NCBI GenBank assembly: GCA_030683105.1
Contig: JAUXMZ010000056.1
Coordinates: 28,532 to 92,531 of the forward strand
Length of the DNA stretch: 64,000 bases
Direction of reading: 5' to 3'
Source of the DNA: Burkholderiales bacterium
GTDB taxonomy: Bacteria; Pseudomonadota; Gammaproteobacteria; Burkholderiales; SG8-41
Position numbers and translations under genes: made by a program. Positions 8,341 through 15,731 of this stretch are shown here, one piece after another. Positions within the stretch are counted from its first letter, which is position 1. The number at the start of each line of letters is the position of its first letter. The notes beneath the pieces were generated by a model, which saw only the letters and a list, made by a program, of their open reading frames with translations, was not told the DNA's origin and did not search any database.

Positions 8341-9942
8341 TTAATCCTTTTTCTTGCGGGTGGCGATGCGCAGTGATCCGTGCACGACGACCCCGAACAG
8401 GGTCAGCGCGGCGAGACTCCAGCCTGCGGTGTCAAGCAGGCCCAGGTGGTCGCGTGAACGACCCGGGATATAGACGCCTTCGATCTTCTCCAGCCGCCCG
8501 CCGGCCTTATGGCATTCGACGCAGCCGACGGCCTTGTCCTTGGGCGCCACCATGTGGGTAATCGGCCAGGTCATTTCGGTCTTGACGAAGTCGTACTTGC
8601 CCGAGAACGTATCCCCGACGCTGGCCATGCCGGCGGCGATGGCTTTCTCCCAATTGAAGTGCTTCCAGTAGGAGGCGTCATCGTTGCCGGTGGTGTGCAG
8701 AATCACCAGCGACTTGCTGACCGTGTCATAGGGCTGCTGGCCGCGGAACACCTTGACCGGCCAGATCACCGACTTGCCGTCGTGCGGGCTGCCTTCGAAG
8801 CGGTTGATCCGGGTGGGCTGGTCGCTTTTTTCCACCGGGTCGCCGCGCAGCGTGTACTGGACGCTGCCGTTGAACCAGATGTATTCGGGCGTCACGTTTT
8901 CAGCCAGCACGAAATCGCCTTTCTTGGAGTCGTAGATGACATGCTTCTTGTCGTCTTTTACGGTCATCGGCTTGCCGTCCGGTCCCATTTTTCCCGCGGT
9001 CGACCAGTCCCACGACATCTTGGTGGCGATGCCACCGCGCGCAAAACTGGGCACGTGGCAGGTTTGGCAGGCCAGCTTACTGGTGTGATCGTTGAGCTTT
9101 GCGGTTTTGGTATGGGGCGCCTGGCCATGACAGGACTGGCAGGTGGCCGGATTTTTACGGTCTTCGCTGCCACGCACCTGGGCGCCCTTGCGGTCCACCG
9201 CGGTGGGCGCATAACGGCTGCCGGCCACGTCGTGACCGCCGGTCTTGTGGCAGGTGGCGCAGGTGAAGTTGAGCCCGAGCGAATCCATGTGCACGTCGAG
9301 TTCTTTGTCCGGAGCCTCGAGCGAAGTGTCAAGATCGCCGTGCTTGACCGCATTGCCGCCGCCGCCATTGAAGTGGCAGGCGCCGCAGGTATCGCGGCTG
9401 GTCTTGCCTACCTTCTGCGCTACTTTCTTGAGATCAGTAGCCTTGACGAACGAGCCCGAACCGGGCGGATACTCCATATCCTTGTAGGGCACATGACCGG
9501 CCATGCCGGCCAGCTTGAGATAGCTGCCGGTGGTGTCATGGCAGGCGAGGCAATCAACATTGGTTTCGACGGTGAAATCGAATTTATCATCCTTCCAGCC
9601 ATACCCAATATGGCAGGCGGTGCAGGCGGCATAATTTGACGGCACCGCAATGCAGAAATTATTGATGACGTTCTTTTTACCCAGGCGCTGCTTGTTCTCC
9701 GGATTGAGGTATTCCCAGGTCCAGTGCTTGGTTTTCTGAACCTGCTTGGCCGCCTCGGTGTGGCAGCTCAGACAGGCTTTGGTGACCTCCGGACCGGACT
9801 GGAAATTCTGCTGAAGTTCCTTGAACTTGCTGTGGTCAGCAGTTGATTTCGACGCCCCTGCCGCGGGCATTGCGGTGAATGCTGTTGCCAGCATGATTGT
9901 CACGGCCACTTTTAGCCACGTGGTGCCAGGAGGTAAGTTCAT
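8341..9942 (-). CDS. Octaheme c-type cytochrome, tetrathionate reductase (OTR) family
   Basis: About 533 residues. Eight CxxCH heme sites occur in order: CLSCH, CTACH, CLACH, CGACH, CATCH, CQSCH, CQTCH and CVECH, the last after a long heme-free insert. This count and arrangement match the OTR family, members of which reduce tetrathionate, nitrite or hydroxylamine in vitro; the physiological substrate here is unproved. An N-terminal signal or anchor and a C-terminal hydrophobic helix (last ~35 residues, LLDTAGWSLAALTLFGVVVH) suggest membrane attachment on the periplasmic side. A GTG at 9969 extends the frame, but the ATG at 9942 has AGAGG 5 nt upstream. It is the first gene of the operon. Confidence 0.9.
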   Translation of the reverse strand: MNLPPGTTWLKVAVTIMLATAFTAMPAAGASKSTADHSKFKELQQNFQSGPEVTKACLSCHTEAAKQVQKTKHWTWEYLNPENKQRLGKKNVINNFCIAVPSNYAACTACHIGYGWKDDKFDFTVETNVDCLACHDTTGSYLKLAGMAGHVPYKDMEYPPGSGSFVKATDLKKVAQKVGKTSRDTCGACHFNGGGGNAVKHGDLDTSLEAPDKELDVHMDSLGLNFTCATCHKTGGHDVAGSRYAPTAVDRKGAQVRGSEDRKNPATCQSCHGQAPHTKTAKLNDHTSKLACQTCHVPSFARGGIATKMSWDWSTAGKMGPDGKPMTVKDDKKHVIYDSKKGDFVLAENVTPEYIWFNGSVQYTLRGDPVEKSDQPTRINRFEGSPHDGKSVIWPVKVFRGQQPYDTVSKSLVILHTTGNDDASYWKHFNWEKAIAAGMASVGDTFSGKYDFVKTEMTWPITHMVAPKDKAVGCVECHKAGGRLEKIEGVYIPGRSRDHLGLLDTAGWSLAALTLFGVVVHGSLRIATRKKKD

Positions 9943-10022
9943 CGCAACCTCTGCTGCAATTCGGGGCACCCGCTTGATTTGTTTGTTGCGTGGTGTCCGC
10001 TTGTTACTCCTCCGATTCGTAG

Positions 10023-10029
10023 TCTATAG
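10023..10029 (-). promoter_or_regulatory. Candidate -10 element of the octaheme operon
   Basis: TATAGA on the minus strand lies about 30 bp centre to centre downstream of the FNR-like box. This is near the class II FNR promoter geometry, with an inferred start of transcription near 10016. Confidence 0.4.
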
Positions 10030-10048
10030 ACATCGGCTGCGCTCTTTT

Positions 10049-10062
10049 TTGACTTGCATCAA
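10049..10062 (-). promoter_or_regulatory. FNR/ANR-like box upstream of the octaheme operon
   Basis: On the minus strand TTGAT-GCAA-GTCAA matches the FNR consensus TTGAT-N4-ATCAA at 9 of 10 positions. It sits about 107 bp before the octaheme start codon and predicts anaerobic induction of the operon. The surrounding 10060-10130 stretch is AT-rich. Confidence 0.6.
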
Positions 10063-10141
10063 TATATTAGAATTTACTTATATTTCAATATCTATCAAAC
10101 TAAAGTCCGTCTTAATTTTTGTCAAGGCGTGTCCCGGACTA

Positions 10142-10408
10142 GGGCCTGTTAACATTCACCACGTGAGATGCGTTGTGGCCAAAATTTTTGATGGCAAGGC
10201 GCTTGTCGCAGCCCATATCGCGAATATAGGCAAGACGAGCAACGAAGCCAGCGACGATTTTGGCCACAACCCGAAGGGACGGGACGATTTTGGCTCATGG
10301 CGTTGTCGCACCTTCGCTTATTTGCCACGGGGCAAACCGCGCTCGGCGCTCCTAGCCCTGAGCCCAAATCGCCTCCGTCGCACTCATGCGGTGATTGTTA
10401 ACAGGCCC
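10142..10408. mobile_element. MITE-like element with 30-36 bp terminal inverted repeats, TA flanks
   Basis: A 267-bp segment whose ends are inverted copies. The outer 13 bp (GGGCCTGTTAACA) are identical, and the next 20 or so bp match with a few changes and one indel. TA dinucleotides flank both ends (10140-10141 and 10409-10410), as expected for TA-targeting transposition. The inside has no plausible transposase frame, so it would depend on a partner element elsewhere. It separates the octaheme operon promoter region from the next gene. Confidence 0.75.
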
Positions 10409-10478
10409 TAGTCAATGGCAAGATCACATTGCTGATCCGCAACGCGCTGCAACCCGAGCTGCGCGCCAGACTCAATCT

Positions 10479-10976
10479 CTACTCGAAGCGGACGAAATCC
10501 TCCGCCATCGCATCGGCGCCAAAATGCTCGATCAGGTTGTCGATTTCGGCGAGCAGCGTGCCTTCCTCGTCGGGATCCAGAGTGCCGTCGCCCACCAACT
10601 GCGTCGTAAGACCGTCCGCCATTGCTTCGCGCACCATGTCCAGCGTCGGCCGGCGGTGCATGTTGAGGTCGCTCATCGCCGTTTCAATGATCCGCGACAA
10701 GCCTTCGCTGGCCTTGCTGATAACAAAATCGCTGGCCAGCACTTCACCGCCGAACTCCTCGATCAGCCCGTCAAGTTCGGAAAGCACGGAAGTTTTTTCC
10801 TGCGGATGCAGCAACCCCAGCTCGGTTGCACCGACATCTTCATCCTCAACCATGGCACGCACCTCGTCCAGAGTTGGATACTCCTCTCGATCCGGATCAT
10901 TGACGAATTTTTCCAGGATGTTCGAGAGTTCGGCGCTGACGCGCGTTGCAACGTCGATGGGCAGTCGGATTGTCAT
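10479..10976 (-). CDS. Unknown acidic protein with an internal duplication
   Basis: 165 residues, acidic and soluble, with no signal peptide. Residues about 13-84 and 91-162 are two copies of one ~72-residue unit. Matching landmarks are PTLDEVR / PTLDMVR, LDGLIEEFGGE / IDNLIEHFGAD and a shared DFV at each end. I do not recognise the family. The charged helical character suggests a binding or regulatory protein. No clear operon partner is present; a MITE lies 70 bp past its stop. Confidence 0.7.
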   Translation of the reverse strand: MTIRLPIDVATRVSAELSNILEKFVNDPDREEYPTLDEVRAMVEDEDVGATELGLLHPQEKTSVLSELDGLIEEFGGEVLASDFVISKASEGLSRIIETAMSDLNMHRRPTLDMVREAMADGLTTQLVGDGTLDPDEEGTLLAEIDNLIEHFGADAMAEDFVRFE

Positions 10977-11117
10977 GGTACCTGGTCGAGAAGGAACGAA
11001 GTGCTGGCGTTGATGCGTTTACAAAACAACCATACTCCACCGAGTAGCGGCGGTTTTGACCTGGATCAAATGTTGTCGCAGACCTCGTCGGGGACCACGC
11101 GACTTAACGTGTCCTGA

Positions 11118-11627
11118 TTATTTCGCGCCCGCAGTTGCGTTGAGCGTCTTGATCACCTGATCGGTGATGTCATGAGCCTTGGAGACATATGTCGCTTCCT
11201 GCAACACGAGGTCGAGGTTCATGGCCTTGGCGATTTTTTCCACAACGGCGTTCACATTGGCATAGAATTTTTTCAGTTCATCGTTCTTGCGCAGGTCCAC
11301 GTCTTCCGTCAGAGAGCGGCGCGCCTGTTCCAGACGCTGGACGACGATACTGAACTCGCGCTGTTTTTTTCCCTGCCCAGCGGCGGATGTGCCGGGCTTG
11401 AGCTTTTCCAGTTCCGCACGCAGCGTGTTTACCTTGTTGTACAGCGCGTTGACCTCACGCTCGCGCGCGGCGAATTCCTGTTTGAGGATTTCAGCGCCAC
11501 GCTGCAACTCTTTGGATTCACGCTCGATGCGCGCGGCGTCGATAAACCCGATTTTGACCTGCTGCGCCGCGGCGGCATTTGCGAACAGCGCCAGGGCGCA
11601 CAGAAACAGTGTGGCAATTCGTAACAT
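11118..11627 (-). CDS. OmpH/Skp family periplasmic chaperone
   Basis: 169 residues: signal peptide (MLRIATLFLCALALFANAAA, cleavage before QQVKIGF) followed by the Skp/OmpH pattern KIGFIDAARIERES and a long coiled-coil segment (about residues 40-130) rich in E, K, L and R. Skp trimers hold unfolded outer-membrane proteins in the periplasm. It is not beside bamA or lpxD as in the classical operon, so it may be a second paralog. The ATG has AAGG five bases upstream. Confidence 0.85.
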   Translation of the reverse strand: MLRIATLFLCALALFANAAAAQQVKIGFIDAARIERESKELQRGAEILKQEFAAREREVNALYNKVNTLRAELEKLKPGTSAAGQGKKQREFSIVVQRLEQARRSLTEDVDLRKNDELKKFYANVNAVVEKIAKAMNLDLVLQEATYVSKAHDITDQVIKTLNATAGAK

Positions 11628-11728
11628 AAGAGCCTTTGATAGATGGGTATTTCATCGCGGCCGCAAGCGGCACCAGTCAGCCACAGCCGAATTATAAGGC
11701 GTTTGTCCCGGCAGGGGACGGCCATCAC

Positions 11729-12280
11729 TCACGGTTTGAGCGCATAGACCTCATCGAATTTTCGCTCCAACTCGGCGTGGGTGCCGCGCAGCCTGTCGAC
11801 CACTTCCCTCGCCCAGTCGAAATATTGCTGCTTGCGCTCCAGCCCCCAGCCCGCAGGCGGGTGTGCCGACATGTCGCGAAGATTGCAAATCTTGTCGGCG
11901 AGCTTGACCAGCTTGGCCTGCTCGCTGGAGTGCCGGGCGCGCGCCACCTGCAGGCGCTTGCGCAATTCCTTCTTGATCCACTGGGTGTCGGTGACTTCGA
12001 GCACGACGTCGGCGATGTCCTCGCCGAATTCGCCGCGCAACTCCATCCAGGTGGTTTCGGTGTCTTCGAGCGTGTCGTGCAGCAGCGCGGCGGCAATGAC
12101 TTCAGGATCGCGCACTTCGCCATCTTCCCACAGCACCTTGGCGAGCTGGATCGGATGATTGATATAGGGTGAGGCGCCCTTGTCCTTGCGCCGCTGGTCG
12201 CGATGCTTGTGTGCGGCGAACGCCACTGCGCGCAGAATCAGATCTGTGGGATCGTTTGTTGCGCTTAATTTGCTATCCAA
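11729..12280 (-). CDS. HD-domain (p)ppGpp hydrolase-like protein (SpoT/MESH1-like)
   Basis: 183 residues, a stand-alone HD domain. Metal ligands appear as AFAAHKHRDQ with INHP (first His), AALLHDTLEDT (His-Asp of HD and the ED hydrolase signature) and KLADKICNLRDM (last Asp). This matches small MESH1-like alarmone hydrolases that lack a synthetase domain, so ppGpp or NADPH dephosphorylation is possible; the substrate is inferred. The start codon is TTG, preceded by GAGGCG. Confidence 0.8.
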   Translation of the reverse strand: MDSKLSATNDPTDLILRAVAFAAHKHRDQRRKDKGASPYINHPIQLAKVLWEDGEVRDPEVIAAALLHDTLEDTETTWMELRGEFGEDIADVVLEVTDTQWIKKELRKRLQVARARHSSEQAKLVKLADKICNLRDMSAHPPAGWGLERKQQYFDWAREVVDRLRGTHAELERKFDEVYALKP

Positions 12281-12462
12281 GCGGGTACGCCTCGATCAGT
12301 CGATACGGCATTGATGCGAGAATCATTTATATATCATTGTTTTTGTTTACTATTTTACCGCCGCGCCAGATTGGCGTCCATACTCGACAGTATACAACCG
12401 CCGAGGGGAAGGGCTTGAATGCCCTGCGGAAAAACGAAAGGAAGTGAAAACGGAGATGCGAA

Positions 12463-12490
12463 TCGGGGGCGCCGGAACCGGCACCCCCGA
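12463..12490 (-). terminator. Hairpin after the 2-oxoacid oxidoreductase operon
   Basis: Immediately past the stop at 12494 lies a 12-bp stem with one mismatch (TCGGGGG plus GCCGG arms) and a 2-nt loop. T-rich runs follow only after about 13 bp, so termination may be partial. The remaining spacer to 12281 shows no gene. Confidence 0.55.
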
Positions 12491-12493
12491 CGG

Positions 12494-14695
12494 CTATGCG
12501 AACACTGCGGCGCGCTTGATCAACTCGTCGATACCCGGCTCATTGGCATTCCACGGCTTGCCCGGGTGAATGATGGATACCTGGCAACTCTCGGCCGCCT
12601 CCACCAACTGCGCATAAGTCCCGGCCTCCCTGCTGGCAATATAGGCCTGCTTGTTGGCGTCGTAGGCAAACATCTTGCTGTTGATATGCGTGCACTCGTC
12701 GCAGCTCGTGCAGCGCGGGGTCTCGATATAGGCTTCGTCGGATGGCGGCTCGGGCTCCGCTGCGGCCGGCTGCGGGGTCGCAGCAGTTGCAGCCGGTGCA
12801 GCCGTCGCCGCAGGCACAGCCACCGGGGCTGCTGCCGCAGGCCCGGCCTTGGCCTCACGCTGTTGTTCGTGTTCTTCCCAGGTCTTTCTTTCGCGCGCGA
12901 GCAGGCGCTCCGCGTGCGAATTATGGATGCCGCCAAGCTCCTGCAGGCTGTGCCAGGTCTCGCGGCAGCGGTTGGCCTCCCGGATCAGCTTGTCGTCGAT
13001 GATCACTTTTTGCAACACGTTGTCAGCATCGACCATCAACAGGCAAGGCACTTTGTCGGGAATGCTCATCGGTTCGCGGGCCAGAAACTCGCCGACCGGG
13101 ATCATGGTACCGTTCCATTTCGCCTTCGGGACCCGCGCCAGGTGTTTCGCGTAGCGGCGATCGCAGGCCACGAAATCAATCAGCGTAAATGCGAGCTTCT
13201 CCGAGACCCTCTGGTGCGCTTCGTCCTCATAGGCAACGCTCTGCACCGGCCAGTCGAGATCCACCTGTGAATTTGCCTCGAGGTAAAAGCGCGACGCCCA
13301 GTTCGGGCCCGCCGACGGATCAAAGGTATAAGCCGGGAAGGCGCGCGAATCCATCGCGGCCGCCGCGACCAGGTAAGGCGTGATGTCGGCGTCAGGCGAC
13401 GATGCACCCGAGAACACGCTGAACAGCGCGGACCCGGGATACGACAGCCCCTTGAGAATGCGGTCCCGGAACTGGAACAGGTGCGAGCCGCTGGCCTGCA
13501 GGACATAGACGTCATTCAGACCCATCGCCATGTTGGCGAGTTGCTTGCTGCGCTTGCCCAGGGCCAGGTGCGGCTGCTCCGCGAGAATGTCATCACTTTG
13601 CACCAGAATCTTCACGGACATGCCGGTGGACAGAATCTCCATCAACCTGTCATTCTCGGCGGCCTGGATATTATCGGCGTTCAGGCACACCAGGTAATCC
13701 GGAAACTGGGCCAGGTCCCTGGCATCCAGGCTATTTTCATTAAATTCCCTGAAGAACGAGTCATGCCTGGCTTCGACGTATTTATTGTCGATCTCGAACT
13801 CGGCTATTGCGACCGCCTTGGCCAGTTCTATCATTTCGGGCTGGCGCTTGCGGATCGCCGCGAGCACTTCGATGCAGTTTTCGAACACAAAGGAATGCGC
13901 CTTGCCGGCCTCGCCGCGTTTCTTGGCTCCATTCTGCAGGGGGAAAAATCTCTGTGATTCAAGCGCTGAGATCGCCCACTCGATCCGGCGGCGCCGGCTC
14001 TCGGGCAACGCATTTTTTGGCGTCCCCTTGCCCAGCAGACGGGACATCACCTCGAAGTCGAACGCGTCATCATAGGTGCCCCCGACTGCCGCCTTGAGGC
14101 TTTTCGCCTGCTGCCCCGCTTCGGAGCGCACAAAATCAGCTTTCAGAATGTTTGACAGCTTCAGCGCCAGCTGGCCGATGTGTTCCTGGAATTTTCTGGC
14201 CTTTTGCTGCTGGATTCTGCTCCAGGCGTGGGTCAGGAAGCGCACCGGCAGCGCTGCGCCGCAATCGATGACCTCGCCGTCGGTCTTGAGGGCAGCCCGC
14301 GCCCGGCCCAGGCTGTCCTTGAACAGCTTGTCGGTGCCTGCCAGCCTGTCAGCCGCCTTGACCCAGAGCACCGACAGTGCTCCGCTCTCGCCCGCCGCAA
14401 CCAGGGCGCGAATCTCCTGCTCGAGCCGCAGCACGTGTTTCGTGACACGTTCACCATCGTCGCCGCCGGCAACCTGGGTCAGGATGCCGTCGATGAGACC
14501 GGAGAGAGACTGCACGAACGCCGCATCCGGGCCGTCGAGCAACACCAGCGGAAAATCGTAGCGCAGCCGGGTGAGATCCCGGTAGCCGGCGAACAGGACG
14601 GGGCGCAGTTTGAGCCCATCGACCGCGTCGAGGCTGGTGCCCGGGGTTTTCCCCGTCAGATAAAAGGCAACGTGCTGTTGAAGATCAGCTTCCAT
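12494..14695 (-). CDS. Large PFOR-related protein with C-terminal ferredoxin domain
   Basis: 733 residues. The middle (about residues 300-600) resembles the non-TPP central region of pyruvate:ferredoxin oxidoreductase-type proteins (DYLVCLNADNIQ, MSVKILVQSDDIL). A proline/alanine-rich linker (about 605-650) leads to a ferredoxin-like domain with C662-x2-C665-x2-C668 and C704, enough for one [4Fe-4S] cluster. It lies 34 bp after korB in the same operon, so it is probably the electron-accepting or scaffold subunit of the complex. The N-terminal 300 residues are unrecognised. No strong ribosome site precedes the ATG. Confidence 0.65.
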   Translation of the reverse strand: MEADLQQHVAFYLTGKTPGTSLDAVDGLKLRPVLFAGYRDLTRLRYDFPLVLLDGPDAAFVQSLSGLIDGILTQVAGGDDGERVTKHVLRLEQEIRALVAAGESGALSVLWVKAADRLAGTDKLFKDSLGRARAALKTDGEVIDCGAALPVRFLTHAWSRIQQQKARKFQEHIGQLALKLSNILKADFVRSEAGQQAKSLKAAVGGTYDDAFDFEVMSRLLGKGTPKNALPESRRRRIEWAISALESQRFFPLQNGAKKRGEAGKAHSFVFENCIEVLAAIRKRQPEMIELAKAVAIAEFEIDNKYVEARHDSFFREFNENSLDARDLAQFPDYLVCLNADNIQAAENDRLMEILSTGMSVKILVQSDDILAEQPHLALGKRSKQLANMAMGLNDVYVLQASGSHLFQFRDRILKGLSYPGSALFSVFSGASSPDADITPYLVAAAAMDSRAFPAYTFDPSAGPNWASRFYLEANSQVDLDWPVQSVAYEDEAHQRVSEKLAFTLIDFVACDRRYAKHLARVPKAKWNGTMIPVGEFLAREPMSIPDKVPCLLMVDADNVLQKVIIDDKLIREANRCRETWHSLQELGGIHNSHAERLLARERKTWEEHEQQREAKAGPAAAAPVAVPAATAAPAATAATPQPAAAEPEPPSDEAYIETPRCTSCDECTHINSKMFAYDANKQAYIASREAGTYAQLVEAAESCQVSIIHPGKPWNANEPGIDELIKRAAVFA

Positions 14696-14729
14696 GTCAG
14701 TTTCGGTTTATTCTCTGGTTACGGCCGTT

Positions 14730-15731
14730 TCACGGTGCCGGGGACTCCGCAGGCCGGCTGCGGGATTTTTTACTGCCTTCTATCGTGAACTTGTCGAACT
14801 GCGCTTCGAGCCCCGCCTGGATGTATTCGTTGGTGCGCAGCTGCCCGGTGTTGTGCAAGTCTTCGTAGCAGGGAACCTCCGGATTGCGATACAAAATACC
14901 CACGGGCAGCGGGTCGTCATACGACGCGATTTCACGCGCGCGGTCGATGTTCGATGGATCGTGCTGCAGCTGATTCTTGTAAATCTTGGCCATCGCCGGA
15001 CTGATGCGCAAACCCTGATCGTGGTGCAGCAACTGGATTTTCTGCGGATCCTGCATCCACGGTTCGAACTGATGCGGCAGCCACTCGGGACAGCGCTGGA
15101 CGATGCGCACGAAGGACAATCCCTTGTGATGGTAAGCGGCCTTGACGATGTCGAAGAGCACTTCCGGGATCCAGTCAACCGCTTGCGCAACGAAGGAAAC
15201 ATTTTGGACACCCAGGGTCACGGTCAGGGGTTTCAGGGCGTCCAGATGCGAGCCGCGGGGAGTGGTGTTGCTCTTGGTCCCTCTCGGCGAGGTCGGTGAG
15301 GCCTGCATCTTGGTCAGACCGTAAATCTGGTTGTCGTGCAGGAACACCGTGATGTTCATGTTATAGCGGATGGCGTGAATCCAGTGGGCAGCGCCTATGC
15401 TGCAGCAGTCGCCGTCGCCGGTGTTGACGAACACGTCAAGATCCGGCCGCGCCATTTTGACACCCTCTGCGATCGGCAGCGCCCGCCCGTGTATGCCATG
15501 GAAGCCATAGGTCTTCATGTAATGGGGAAAGCGGCTCGAGCAGCCGATGCCCGACACGAACACGGTCTTCTCGGGACGCAATTTTTCGTCGCGGCACAGC
15601 CGTTGCACGGCGGTGAGAACGGCATTGTCGCCGCAGCCGCTGCACCAGCGCGGCACCCCGCTCTGATAGTCCTCCAGCTTGTGCTGGTCCTCATACATCC
15701 GGAGCATGCACTCGGTAGCAGCAGTCGTCAT
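14730..15731 (-). CDS. korB: 2-oxoacid:ferredoxin oxidoreductase, beta subunit (TPP-binding)
   Basis: About 333 residues. The cluster/TPP motifs are PRWCSGCGDNAVL (near residue 27), GIGCSSRFPHY and the TPP-Mg motif GDGDCCSIG followed by NMNITVFLHDNQIYGLTK. It oxidatively decarboxylates a 2-oxoacid (2-oxoglutarate or pyruvate) with CoA, reducing ferredoxin. An open frame reaches back to 15812, but the ATG at 15731 overlaps the korA stop as ATGA and has AAGGA 7 nt upstream, so it is the start. Confidence 0.9.
   Translation of the reverse strand: MTTAATECMLRMYEDQHKLEDYQSGVPRWCSGCGDNAVLTAVQRLCRDEKLRPEKTVFVSGIGCSSRFPHYMKTYGFHGIHGRALPIAEGVKMARPDLDVFVNTGDGDCCSIGAAHWIHAIRYNMNITVFLHDNQIYGLTKMQASPTSPRGTKSNTTPRGSHLDALKPLTVTLGVQNVSFVAQAVDWIPEVLFDIVKAAYHHKGLSFVRIVQRCPEWLPHQFEPWMQDPQKIQLLHHDQGLRISPAMAKIYKNQLQHDPSNIDRAREIASYDDPLPVGILYRNPEVPCYEDLHNTGQLRTNEYIQAGLEAQFDKFTIEGSKKSRSRPAESPAP

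Noticed and set aside
10149..10367. Small frame inside the MITE considered as a transposase remnant
   Set aside because: 72 residues with no DDE or other transposase motif, and the element length fits a nonautonomous MITE.
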